Origin: Golubevia sp. BC0850
Lineage: Eukaryota > Basidiomycota > Exobasidiomycetes > Golubeviales > Golubeviaceae
Direction: 5' to 3'
Length of the DNA stretch: 64,000 nt
NCBI GenBank assembly: GCA_012976225.1
Contig: JAAVVG010000001.1
Span: 744,001 to 808,000 of the forward strand
The notes under the pieces were generated by a model, which had not been told where the DNA came from, did no database searches, and saw only the letters and a list, made by a program, of their open reading frames with translations. The translations under genes were made by a program, and so were the position numbers. This document shows, piece after piece, positions 1 to 10,639 of this stretch (within the stretch, counting starts at the first letter, position 1; each line of letters starts with the position of its first letter).

Positions 1-993
1 GAGAAAGCAGCCAAGACTCAAGATTGGGTGGAAAGGATCTGCTTGGTAGGAGCCTTCGCGGTTTCTGGATACGCAAGCACTAAACTCAGAGCAAGTCGCA
101 AACCTTTCAATCCAATGTTAGGAGAGACTTTCGAGTGCGTCAGAGAGGACAAGCATCTCAAGTTTGTCGCCGAGAAGGTTGTTCATCAACCTCCCATCGT
201 AGCTTCTTACGCTGAAGGAAAGAATTGGAGCTGCTCTTCTCAATCTTCGGTCAAGAACAAGTTCTGGGGTAAGTCTCTGGAATTGATCCCTGAAGGAACC
301 ACTCGATTGGAGATCAATGACGGAGACGTCTTCACTTTCTCAAAGCCATCTTCTTTCATGAGAAATCTTCTAGCTGGAAACAAGTATTTAGAACATGTTG
401 GAGAGTTAGTGGTGACAAATGAGAATACCGGAGCTAGATTGGTAGTTGAATTCAAAGAAGGTAACATGTGGGGAGGAACTTCTTCAAGAAATCAAGTCGT
501 TGGAACAGTTTATGATGAACATTCTAAGGAAGTCACTTCCATCAAAGGTAAATGGTCTGAAAACATCGCAAGACAAAAAGATGATGAGAATTATCAAGTT
601 CTATGGGAAGCAAACGAAATGCCAAACAAAGCTGAAGATTATTATGGTTTCACTTATTTCGCTATCTCTTTGAATGAATTGACTAAAGATTTAGAAGGCA
701 TTGTTCCTTGTACCGATACTAGATTAAGACCAGATCAAAAAGCTTTCGAAGAAGGTGACGTTGATACTGCTGAGGATTTGAAACAGAAATTGGAAGGTGA
801 ACAAAGGAGTAGGAGAAAGAAATTGGAGAGTGAAGGTGGTGCCTATGAACCTAGGTGGTTCCATCAAGAAAAAGGCGAAGATCTCAGTTGGAGATATGGT
901 GGGAAAGATGGAGATGAATACTTTAAGAAAAGAGAAGAAGCTAAGAAAGACAAGAAGGCTTGGGGTGATTTACCAAAGGTCTTTGAATACTAA
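1..993 (+). CDS. Oxysterol-binding-protein-related protein, C-terminal part (5' end outside window)
   Basis: The frame is open from base 1 and ends with TAA at 991-993, so only the last 330 residues are present. They form most of an ORP/OSBP lipid-transfer domain, which moves sterol or phosphatidylinositol-4-phosphate between membranes at contact sites. The lid and core signature is clear: KPFNPMLGETFE near the start, then KFWGKSLELIP, and a lysine-rich C-terminal helix typical of the family. The family fingerprint EQVSHHPP appears here as EKVVHQPP, so the second of the two phosphate-contacting histidines is glutamine. The long uninterrupted last exon and the middle-domain sequence resemble the OSH3/ORP3 type more than the short OSH4 type, but the missing N-terminus (PH or GOLD domains) prevents a firm subfamily call. 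The family is certain. Confidence 0.93.
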   Translation, partial: EKAAKTQDWVERICLVGAFAVSGYASTKLRASRKPFNPMLGETFECVREDKHLKFVAEKVVHQPPIVASYAEGKNWSCSSQSSVKNKFWGKSLELIPEGTTRLEINDGDVFTFSKPSSFMRNLLAGNKYLEHVGELVVTNENTGARLVVEFKEGNMWGGTSSRNQVVGTVYDEHSKEVTSIKGKWSENIARQKDDENYQVLWEANEMPNKAEDYYGFTYFAISLNELTKDLEGIVPCTDTRLRPDQKAFEEGDVDTAEDLKQKLEGEQRSRRKKLESEGGAYEPRWFHQEKGEDLSWRYGGKDGDEYFKKREEAKKDKKAWGDLPKVFEY

Positions 994-2011
994 GTTCTCT
1001 CTCTCAACGTCTCCTTCGATCGTTCAAATGCTTTTAATTTATTGAGTCGCGTCTACTCTTTTCGTTTAGACCTTACCCTGTTTAAAGATCCCCTGACCTT
1101 CCTGCTCCTTTGCTCCTTTTCTAATTTTTGTTCAGTTTGTACTTCCTTTCCCGATTCGCAATTTTGAAGATCTTGTTTCGAAAGCTAACTCGTGTGGCAC
1201 TCCCGCGCATAGGAGAGGAGAGATGTTGGGAACAAGGTCGATCAAACGTTTCACACAAACATTACCAGAAAGGACATGGCATTCAAAAAAAGAAAGGAAA
1301 AAGCGTAGACCAAAAGAAAAAGAAACAAAGAAAACAAAAAAAAAGGAAAGCAAAAAAAAGAGAAAAAAAAAAAGAAGAAAAAGCGAAAAAACAAAAAGTG
1401 GAAATCGAAACGACTCTGTAGACGGCCGCAATGAACAAAGCGTAGGGGATTTTAAAAATAGGGATTAGAGAAGATGATTTGTAGGGAGGGAAAGGGGATT
1501 GAGAAAGTCAACTTTGTGTTCATGAGTTCTCTATGATTCATCTTCTAGATAGGGAGGATGCAGAAGGCGGATTTTGGCTTTGCGAAGTTAGAAGGGCTAC
1601 CCATTCCACTCAACAGCAAATTTGTACAATACCTATACCGACTCGTTGTTTACTTTTGCGATCTCTTTGAGATTTCAACATCATCTCCTAATGTGATTTT
1701 AGATCTCTTCCGAATCTAGCAATTTTCTGCACTGTGTGGGTCGCGCTTCTGAAAGCTTCACTCTGTATCAAGGTAGAGAACTCCTATCAACCTTTGCGTT
1801 TCACTCTTTGACTTAAGATTATTCGTTTCTGGGTAGATCGACGAACTTCAAACTTCAGAAGCCAGTGCTGTATGCTAGTATAGAGAGATGTCTTTGTCTT
1901 GACTTCCGTCTCGAGACTTTCCACTCTCTCTCTCAGACAAGAGCGAAGTTTCATCCTTAACACGATAGGCAGGTAAAGATAAGGACATTACTGTTGAGAG
2001 ACAAAAATGCC
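994..2011. other. Convergent intergenic region with a purine-rich tract
   Basis: About 1 kb lies between two genes that converge. It holds a nearly pure A/G tract at roughly 1283-1398 that reads as lysine-rich on one strand and Phe/Leu-rich on the other. I see no splice-supported exon, RNA gene or repeat boundary here. Confidence 0.5.
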
Positions 2012-3477
2012 CTAAAGTTCAACTCTTTCGGTAGGTCTGGTATTCAACCTCGTCAAACTTCCATCTCCCAGTCCCAATCCCAACCCCAAGTCTATCTGTT
2101 CCCGATCTTCATCTATCTCCTCATCGATGTTGAAGCCTTTTTGAGATCTAAAAGTCCCGGTACTCTCTTCCAACACAGCCGCCAAAGTTTTAGTCAAACT
2201 TTCGACAGCTTCCTTCGTAGTTTGACTAGCAACTAATTCTTTCGAACTTTTCATCAACATCTTCCCACCTTTCAAAACTTCTTCCACTCCTTTACCCTTT
2301 CCTCTTTTAACCACTATTCCACCTAATCCCCAAAGAAAACCAAGTATTGAGATCCCTTTATCCCAAATTCTTCTTTTCAAAATCCAACCAACACAAGCCA
2401 AGAAGAAGAGAAAGCTAAGAGCTACCATTCCTTTATCGATCAAATCAGCTCTTTCCATAGTCTTTATTAAATGAGTTGAAGATTTCACTAAACTTGAAAA
2501 TGAAGTGTATTCAAGTGAGATTGAAGTTAAGGATTGTGAAGATTCATCTAGAAGTTGAGAAGAGAAGGAGGATTTTTCTAGTTCGGTTGATAGGAGAGAG
2601 ACTGTACGTTCCAAGGCTGTTGTTACGTCTTGAGAAGCCGTCAGAAGATTGTCGTCGCTTTGTTGTGAAAGAGAGAAAGCAGAGGAAGGGAATGAGAGAA
2701 TCAGTGTTGCTCCAATTGCTTTCCTCTTCGCACCCTCCCAGCATAGCCCTTCTGTCTATCGAAAACCATCACATCAGAGCCCTCTCAATTTCTTGTGCCT
2801 ACAGAAGAAACTCACCCTCCTCCTCTTCCGGCCTTGCCTTTCCTGCTACCACTCCCATTCGCAGAGGACCCATAACTTCCGTTTCCCAGCCTGAATTCAT
2901 CTCTAGCTTCTCTCTCCTGATCTGAAGTGATCCTTCGACGAGCATTTAAAAGAGAGGTTCGAGTGGCTTGGCGAGCTCTGAGATGAGAGAAAGGTGGCGA
3001 GAGGGGATTAGAGAAGTTCGGTGGCTGATTGTGAGAGCAGCTGGAGCCCTCTCGTCCAATCTTGTCCTTTGACTAAGCTGGATGATTGATCTGGATATCA
3101 TTCTCTCCAGAAACTCTTTAGACAGAAAGTGGGGGTAATCAAGCAGTGGCAGCGAAGTCATCTTCCTATCAGCTCCTCCCTCCCACTCCTCTCGTCCAAG
3201 ATCCATCATCTTCTTTCACTCATGAGACTCACCTACTCCAATCGCCTCTCAGTTTCTCAACTTCTTTGCCTCCGTCTTCTCTTTCTCTTCTGGTTTCCAA
3301 ATCCAGAACTTCCAATCCAAACTCTTGTATCTGAATTCTTAATCTTTCCAGAAGCTGATTGATCTCCGTTTCTGCCTGAGCCAATTCTGGTAACGAGATC
3401 AAGCTGGTTAGAGAAGGTAAGTGATGAGTTATCAAATCTGTGAACTTGAGTCTAACAGATTCCAGAGAGGATTCCAT
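2012..3477 (-). CDS. SEC20: SEC20-like SNARE (BNIP1 family), Golgi-to-ER retrograde transport
   Basis: Three exons (3477-3233, 2977-2816, 2657-2012) join in phase to a 350-residue protein. SEC20 is the ER Qb-SNARE that, with USE1 and the Dsl1 tether, receives COPI vesicles. Residues 1-80 are helical (two Leu/Glu-rich heptad stretches). The second exon opens with the family hallmark around WSRARQATRTSLLNARRRI, followed by DQEREARDEF. The SNARE helix lies at about 140-210 and reads DNLLTASQDVTTALERT. A transmembrane segment at about 213-229 ends in KRR. Beyond it lie a second hydrophobic stretch and a roughly 100-residue tail, presumably lumenal. The tail lacks the HDEL retrieval signal of budding yeast. 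ATG at 3477 was chosen because the exon continues in frame from it and it faces the promoter shared with the next gene. Confidence 0.85.
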
Positions 3478-3554
3478 TTTTGGAAGCGTGAGTGGAGAGA
3501 AGGAGAAGTTGATCATAACTTCATCTTGAAGAACATTCCGCAATCAAGTTAACA
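3478..3554. promoter_or_regulatory. 77-base divergent promoter of SEC20 and the CZIB gene
   Basis: The two start codons face away from each other with only 77 bases between them, so both transcription starts and any untranslated leaders must fit in or overlap this gap. I see no TATA box. Confidence 0.55.
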
Positions 3555-5131
3555 ATGCCCGTAAGTCACAGTCACCTCTGAATCCTTTCTTTAATTGAAC
3601 AAATCAACTGACTCTCTTCCTTACCTTCGACAGAAGCTTGCTCTCCAACTAAAAGCGACGTTAGAGAACGTAACAGGCTTGAAACCATGCTCAGAAGATT
3701 TCATTCTGATGATCAAGGTGAAGTGCACCTCTTGTCAAGAAGAACATCCCAAAACTGTTGGTTTGTGCGGAACTGATGAGAATGAGATCAAAGGGAGTAG
3801 GGGGGATGCTAATCTGGTGATGAGTTGCTCGGTGAGTGGAACATGTGAGAGAGACAGCACGAGAATGGGAAAAGCATGGCTGGTCCAGTGAAATGGACAT
3901 GAGTTAGTAGAGAGATATATCAGGATGTTGATAGAAAGTGGAACAAGAGAGAGATAGAGAGGAGCTGGAGATAGCTGGGCGATTTGAAATGAGAAGGTCG
4001 AGACTCTTCAGCAGAGATCCTGGAGGACGACAGTGATGGAAAGGAATTGAAAAGGTTCAAGATCCTTCTCTGTTGAGAGAGAAGATGGAGATTCGAAGGA
4101 ATGTCGTGTGCAGCTTAATTTCGAACAACACCTTTGAGATTCAAGTCTTAAGAGCATCAACCTCGCCTCAAAACAGGCGATAGAATTTCATTTAACTCAT
4201 TCAGAGTACAAGAACTTTTCTTTCTCTCTCAATTCAAGAAAGGAAGGAAGAGCAAATCGAGAGCTTTGAGGAAGTTCTTTCTGAAGTTCTTCGTCTGAAT
4301 CGAAATGGGTTCTTCTCCTCTAGTCTTCTATAGATCTCGGCTTCTGAGTACTTTATGTCTTGTCTTGAGAACATGTAGAAACTGATCCCCACATTCTCTT
4401 TTTTCTATCCTTTCTGTTCCCGTCATGTTCTTCAAATCTAGTTCTGCAAAAGAGAAATGTCAGCCAGTGAGTTTCTCCTCTTTTCTCATTCTCTCTACCT
4501 CTCATCGCTCAGTCAAGAGAGTTATTTCATGGCTCTAGGATTTGGCATAACATTCATCCTTATGCAAGCTTTGCCCTCCTAGATGTCTTCTGACGACCTC
4601 TCCTTCCCACTCGCTCGTCACCTACCCCATCTTCCACCCTTCTTTCCCTCTCTCTGTCCATCTCCTCCCTTTCTGCTTTCCCTCTTCCATCCCTGTCAGC
4701 TCTCATCGAACCAAAACCAAATGCAGGATTTTTCACCCCCTACGAACCACCTCTAGACAAAGGTTTCGACTTCAGAACTCTGTGTACTTTAGATGTCAGA
4801 GGATTAGAACCTATTGGATTTGAGTTTGAGGTGAGTTTATCCCTTCCGTTCCCACACCTTCCCTTTCACCCTTCACCCTTCTATGCATCCTCGTTGGCTT
4901 CAATTTGTCTTGCGCTTCATGACTACGACCCTTGTCTGACATTTCCCTTCTGCCTTTCTCCTGGCGTTGTTGTTCTGAACATTTGAACAGGGGACATGGA
5001 ATTGCGCAGCCACAGAGTCCAAGACGACCTTTCGATTGGATTTCGAAGAGGATGAATGGACGGATTACGACGAAAAGGCTGAATTGCCAGTTTCGATTAT
5101 GGAGTTGGAGAGTCGATGGGTTAGAGGTTAG
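3555..5131 (+). CDS. UPF0587 / CZIB (C1orf123-like) zinc-binding protein
   Basis: Five exons (3555-3560, 3634-3831, 4442-4466, 4700-4830, 4991-5131) give 166 residues, the usual size for DUF866/UPF0587. Human CZIB is a copper/zinc-binding protein tied to mitochondrial function; the yeast member is uncharacterised. The protein opens with the family start KLALQLKATLENVT, has the first zinc pair as KCTSC and the second as SCSFCKRE, then LDVRGLEP and a C-terminal DEWTDYDEK acidic motif. Both CxxC pairs are intact, so a zinc ribbon should form. Exon 1 codes only Met-Pro, and exon 3 is just 25 bases after a 610-base intron that splits the second zinc region. Each splice keeps phase and restores family residues, so the model is strong. 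Confidence 0.88.
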
Positions 5132-5499
5132 AAATTGTTCGAGGTTGTTGATGTCAATAGACGAAAATGACAAAGCGAATGCCGAGTACCAATCGCAGAA
5201 GGAAGAAGTCTGAGGAGAGCTTCGATGATGCTCAGTGGCGTTACTTAGAGTCGAGAGTGAACGTAACGAAATGAACGACCTGTTTTAAAGGCTTGAACCT
5301 CATTGGCTTGTGAAAGTTGCGAATCTTACACCGGCACCGAATTCCAGTCCTCGAGCCAGCCACGCAAGACGTTACCCCAGATTTGCCTACCTACGACCAG
5401 CTTCCTTCTTCTTTACCTCTCACGTCTACGAATCTCTTTCATTCCACAAACCTTTTCATTCACCCCACTCAACCCCACTCACACCTTCACACATCAATC
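5132..5499. other. Intergenic region and leader of the fumarate reductase gene
   Basis: The 368 bases become pyrimidine-rich toward the next start codon (5385-5495, many CCTT and CACC runs), as is common in fungal leaders. No other feature is visible. Confidence 0.4.
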
Positions 5500-6455
5500 A
5501 TGGCTAAAGTGAGCATCTCAGAACGCTCAGTCTATGCTGCGTTGCCATGATTCCCGGAGAAGTAACTCACCCTCCTCTACCTCTTCCTCCCCTTCTCTTC
5601 TCCTTCTTCCTCCTACTTACCTAAAGGCAATCGTCGTCGGTTAGTAAACTCAATTACACTCTACTGAGATCGCTCAGTCTGCTTTGATGCTGCTCCAGGC
5701 CACTCACACTGACCCCTCCAACCACCTGTTGCTGTATCTCTACTCTTGAACAGGAGGAGGTCTTTCTGGACTTTCCGCTGCTCACACTCTATACGAACGT
5801 GGTGCTAACGTTCTAGTTCTTGACAAGTTAGTCTTTCATTCAATTCTCCTCAACCTTAGTTCCTCTGTAGATCTATGGACTGTAGCTGACCTTTCCCTCG
5901 ATTCTCATTCGCTCGTCCAACCTGCACCCAATCTCACAACCCCGCACTATCTCTACTTCCGGTACTTCAAGGAACCCTTTCTTCGGTGGTAACTCTACCA
6001 GTGAGCCTCTCAATCCTTCTACTTCTACCTTTCTCTAACACCCTTCCTAACCCAGTCTGACCCTTCCTTCTTCCCTCACCTGCAGAGGCCACCTCCGGAA
6101 TCAATGGTGCCGGTACCAACACAGTAAGTATCTCCTCTCCTCTGGAAACCTGAATTATAAAGAATTCAGATTTACAATCTTTTCCGAGAATCTCAATTAA
6201 CCATCTCTCGTCGCCTCTTCTCCTCCCACAGCAAGCAGAACTAGACATTCCAGATTCAGTCAAGACCTTCTTCAATGACACCAAGAAGTCCGCCAGAGAT
6301 CTTGCTAGAGACGATTTGATCAAGGTTCTAACTGGAAAATCTGGTGATGCCGTCAACTGGCTACAAGACTCCTTCGGATTGGATTTGAGCAAGGTTTCTA
6401 GATTGGGTGGTCACAGTCAACCTAGAACTCATAGAGGTGGTGCTCAGGTCAGTAC

Positions 6456-6508
<53 letters not shown>

Positions 6509-9279
6509 GGGAAGAAATATGTCATGGGAAATAGAGGAATTGGAGAAAGGAAAGAGAGGGAAAGAAGAGAAGGAGAGGGGGAGGGCTGTTACGTAAGAAA
6601 GTTGGAAATGGGAGACAGACTTCTACAAAAGGTTGACTACTTATGCGGGAGAATGATCTAGTGCTGACTCCTTTGTTCTACCTTTCTGTCTCTTTCAAAT
6701 CATGCTGTTGCTCTATAGTTCCCAGGGTGAGTAGGACAAGCTTCTTTGCTTCCCCTCCCGTCCCTGTCTTCGTCCAAAAGACGAATTCATTTCCCTCCCC
6801 CTTCCCGCCTACGGAAGCTGATTCCCAGCCTGCAATTTCTCCTGAATTTCATGATTGTCCAGAATGACCATCACTTACGCTCAAATGGAGAAGCTCGAAG
6901 ATCTAGCTGAAACCGAACCTGAAAGAGTCCAAATCATCCGTAAAGCTCGTGTTTCCAAGTGAGTTTTGTTCAATCGTCCTACCTCAGTTCCAAACGAGAA
7001 GGATCAAAACACAAATGAAGGAATCTACGATCTATGAGCTTGCTGACCTTGCCTCTTCCTCTCATCCGATCTTCTCTTCCGCATCGTTTTCAGGCTCATT
7101 TACGAGAACAACGAAGTCAAGGGAGTAGAATATGAATTCGATGGACAAACTCATCGTGAGATGGGAGCCGTCATCCTCGCTACTGGAGGTTACGCTGCCG
7201 ATTTCTCTCCAACCGGTTCTCTTTTGAAGGAAGCCAGACCTGATCTAGTTCACTTACCAACTGTGAGTTCAATCACTTTTATTCCTGTATTCTTTTTGCA
7301 GTTTCGGAGATTTGTCGAACTTGTACTGACGACTTCTCTCTCTCTCTCTTTCTCTTTCTTTTGGTATTTTTAGACCAACGGAGATCACTGTACTGGAGAT
7401 GGAGTGAGTAAAAGCTTCACTTCAATTGTAGTCTTCTGTGAAGATGAACAGCAACTCTAACAACTTCTTTCGTCTTTTTTTCTCTTCAGCAAAAAATGGT
7501 CCGTGACATTGGTGGACGTTTGATTGATTTGGAGAAAGTTCAAGTTCATCCAACTGGTTTGGTTGATCCAAAGGATCCAGATGCCAAAGTCAAGTTCTTG
7601 GCTGCTGAAGCTTTGAGAGGTTGTGGTGGTCTACTTTTGGACAATGAAGGAAACCGATTCGCTGATGAATTGGGCCACAGAGATTACGTTACTGGTTAGT
7701 ATTCGAAGGAGCTTTTCCAACTTTTCGAGTGACAATTTACTAATCTTCCTTCCATTCTCTTCTTGTGCTGTAGGACGTATGTGGGATAACAACAAGTTCC
7801 CGGTCAGACTGATCCTTAATGGTGAAGCTTCTAAGGAAATTGAATGGCATTGCAAGGTGAGAAGATTGATGGAACTTCGGCTTGTCTCTGAAGTTTCAAG
7901 TACTGATCTCTCCCACTCACCCCCTCTTTCGTCTCCCCGATCAATAGCATTACACCGGACGTGGATTGATGAGTGAGTAACAAACGAAATTTCTCCTCGC
8001 AGAGCTCCTCTCGCTGGCTTCATCGACTACTTCGTTTTGCTGACACATGCTTTCTCTCTTTGCTCCTTTTAGAGCGCATCGAAGGTGGAGAAGCTCTAGC
8101 CAAGGAAATGGGAATCCCATTGGAGAAGCTAAAGTCAACCTTTGCTGATTACAATGAGATCGCCACTGGAAAGAAGAAGTGCCCTTGGGGAAAAAAGTTC
8201 TTCAGCAACCACAACATGAAGACTGACGATTACTACCATGTTGCTTTGATGACTCCAGTGAGTGCTTCATGTTCAGAAACTTCAGAAAGAGGAGGGAAGA
8301 TGGAGAGCGATTGACTGTTGACTTTACCACTTTCGGCCCTTCATCTACTAACTCTCTATCTTTCTTGGGTACTTAATTTCCTTTCAGGTTTTGCACTACA
8401 CCATGGGAGGTCTCGAAATCGACCCAGAATCTCGTGTCCTAGACAACGCCGGAAAGCCAATCCCAGGTCTCTTCGCTTCAGGAGAAATCGCTGGTGGAGT
8501 TCACGGAGCCAACCGTCTCGGAGGATCTTCTCTTCTAGGATGTGTAGTCTTCGGGCGTGTCGCTGGAGACACTGCTTCCTCTTACATCTTCAAGGGAATC
8601 TCAACTGGAAAGATCGCCGCTGGTCGTGCTGGACAAGTTGCTCAACAACTCGCCACTACCGTCAAAGTTCACCCAGAATCTAAGAGAGTCGATCTTTCTT
8701 TCAGCTGGGGAGAAGAAGGTGGATCTTCCGGAGGTCTTCAAACTCAATCAACTGGAGCTGCCCAATCTTCCCCTCCAGTTCAAACTAACAACGCTGCTGG
8801 ACCAAAGCAAGAGGAAGCTCCAAAGGCTGAGACAAAGAAGGAATACACCTTAGATGATGTTGCTAAGCACACCACTGAAGAGGACTGTTGGGTCGTCGTT
8901 AACGGAGAGGTCTTGGCTGTTTCTTCCTTCCTGGATGATCACCCTGGAGGGTGAGTGTTGTCGAAGCTTGGAATTTTCTGCTCCCTGCTCCCTGCTCCCT
9001 GCTCCCGACTGATGTCAATCAATATTTCCTCCTTTCATCTTGAAATAAACAGAAAGAAGGCCATCATGTTGTTCGCCGGAAAGGACGCCACTGAAGAGTT
9101 CAACAGTGAGTAAGAAGTCGAAACGCTTGAAGGCTGCTCCGATGGGAAGTCGCTGACCTGCCGCTTCTCACTTCTTCTTTTCTTTTCTCCTTTTTTCTTT
9201 CCTTTCAACAGTGCTTCACGATCCAAAGGTCGTCGCCAAATATGCCGCCAACACAATTATCGGAACTCTCAAGGCTTAA
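5500..9279 (+). CDS. Soluble fumarate reductase (FRD1/OSM1 type) with C-terminal cytochrome b5 domain
   Basis: Seventeen exons (5500-5508, 5627-5639, 5754-5826, 5972-6000, 6086-6123, 6232-6447, 6719-6726, 6863-6958, 7094-7262, 7374-7403, 7490-7694, 7774-7856, 7948-7972, 8073-8257, 8388-8950, 9053-9105, 9212-9279) join in phase to 620 residues. The enzyme reduces fumarate to succinate with reduced flavins and helps reoxidise FAD cofactors in low oxygen. The FAD fold starts at residue 5 ([12 protein letters not shown]), followed by [19 protein letters not shown], the substrate loop HRDYVTG, and [17 protein letters not shown] near the end of the flavoprotein. A Gly/Pro/Lys-rich linker (about 500-543) leads to a cytochrome b5 domain with heme ligands in HPGG (about H578) and LHDP (about H601). 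No signal peptide is visible, so it is probably cytosolic. Exon 7 is only 8 bases and exon 2 only 13; both encode invariant family residues. Confidence 0.93.
6461..6504. repeat. (GA)22 microsatellite in intron 6 of the fumarate reductase gene
   Basis: This is an uninterrupted 44-base GA run within a 271-base intron that ends at the 8-base exon. The following stretch to about 6590 remains purine-rich. Confidence 0.95.
8979..9006. repeat. Four copies of TGCTCCC in intron 15
   Basis: A 7-base unit is repeated four times in tandem within the intron that interrupts the cytochrome b5 domain. Confidence 0.85.
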
Positions 9280-10342
9280 GCTTCTCACTTCCGCTTCCCC
9301 TTCACTTCTTTCCCCTTCTTCGATCAAATGAAAAAACGAAACGAAGCTTCTCAGGATCTCCCTCTGCCTCTTTTATTCTCTAGTTTCTAACGACCTTCCT
9401 AACTCTCCATTCAACTTCTTTTTACCCCTCACAATTTCTGTTTCTCCCCCTTCTTTGCTCTCGGGAATTCGATTGTCTTTTCTTTCCTAGTTAGAATCAA
9501 TCGCAAGTTCAATGTCAACAAAAATTATTACAAAAACGTTGGTTTCTCTTCTCTCTTGTCGCCGTTTTTAGCAGTGTCTTGTGCGAAACACTGCTAAAAA
9601 CGGCGACGAGACTTTTACTGTATGTCATTAACTCCAGGCATTTGTAGACCAGGATGATCCACCAAAGTCAAACCGGTTTCTGACTTCATTCACAGACAAT
9701 TGATTCCAACAAAAAGAACAAGAAAAAAGGGGGTAGAGGGTACAGTAGCATAGCAAGGGGTGACGCAATTCAGAGACCACCATTTTGGCGAGTGGTGTAA
9801 GCTCCTGTAAAGAGACAGGCAGCTACATGAGATATTATCTTGAAGAAGAAAGAGGAAGAGCTGCTTGACGAAAATCCCGAAAGTTGGAAATACGAAGTAA
9901 TAGGTAGAGGACAAGAGGTCTGCGACAAAGGAAAAAGGTGGTCTGTGTTAGTAGAGGTAAAGAGGAAAAGAGGAGCCCAAAATCCTTTCACATAATGAGA
10001 GACAACTCACAGAGACTCCTCTGGAAGTGAAGCAAAGATGGAAGACGAAAGCCGCCAGCTTAGATTGAAGTGCGAGCTTGATAGAACTAGAACTCTCTTA
10101 GAATGGCTCCTCGGTTTTCTGTTAGCTTGATAGAAAGGCTGCAGCTGGGCCCTACTGAGTTTTGATTTTCCATCATCCTAAATCTTTGATCTCCGAACCA
10201 GATGAAGAGGAAGGCTTCGGGTTGAATTTCCACCCTCGAACCTGTTCAGTCTTCTCTTGATCATCCAATTTCCTTTCCAGGGAATGTCAACTTCTGATCT
10301 TCCGCTACGGATTGAACTTGCTTAAAGTCCGTTTCTTCTTTT
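9280..10342. other. Intergenic region with a hairpin and no clear gene
   Basis: Just over 1 kb separates the fumarate reductase stop from the next coding-like stretch. Apart from the perfect inverted repeat listed separately, I see only Ser/Phe-rich chance frames. Confidence 0.45.
9558..9607. repeat. Perfect 20-bp inverted repeat with a 10-base loop
   Basis: The left arm (9558-9577) and right arm (9588-9607) are exact reverse complements over 20 bases, closed by a 10-base loop. The stem carries a central TTTTTAGCAG / CTGCTAAAAA block. It lies about 280 bases after the fumarate reductase stop. It could act as an RNA hairpin in the 3' region, as a tiny palindromic element, or as a replication slip product; the sequence does not decide between these. 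Confidence 0.9.
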
Positions 10343-10639
10343 ATGCAAGGCTTTAATTATGGGATGTCTGTACAGTTTGCGAACCTCAAGTCAATCACCC
10401 TTTGGGCAGTAAACCCTCCAGTTCTCAACTTTGTCTCAAGCTTCGAAGCCCCCAATCTCTCCCATCTAAAACTAGTCCTCTTCAAAGATCCTGTAGAACA
10501 CTTTGACTTGGTACGAAACCTCTTGAAGAGCAACCACAAAACTTTAGTCCAAGTTCACTTTGAGAATTATTCCCATAAGATCATCCAGCTTCCCAGCTCA
10601 AGCTTTCTTTTCACTTTTCCAAAACTCAAAAGACTTTAA
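10343..10639 (+). pseudogene. Leucine-rich-repeat-like fragment, possibly the last exon of a lost gene
   Basis: This stretch reads as about 98 residues with an LRR-like rhythm (FANLKSITLWAV, APNLSHLKLVLF, NHKTLVQVHFEN, FPKLKRL). Its flavour resembles the neighbouring gene on the other strand, and its TAA overlaps that gene's stop in a shared TTTAAA palindrome. The ATG sits in the middle of the fold-like pattern, and I found no convincing upstream exon, so it is either an orphan terminal exon or a remnant. The assignment is weak. Confidence 0.3.

Noticed and set aside
1128-1468. Lysine-rich open frames on the plus strand and a Phe/Leu-rich one on the minus strand
   Set aside because: They are produced by a nearly pure A/G tract between convergent genes, with no splice or family support.
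2658-2744. Extension of SEC20 exon 3 upstream without an intron
   Set aside because: A pyrimidine-rich acceptor just before 2657 joins exon 2 in phase and restores the conserved DNLLTASQ, whereas read-through gives a non-family sequence.
2476-2925. 149-residue plus-strand frame
   Set aside because: It is antisense to SEC20 exons 2-3, which explain the sequence with clear family motifs and phase.
6407-6661. Arg/Glu-rich frames
   Set aside because: They come from the GA repeat inside an intron of the fumarate reductase gene.
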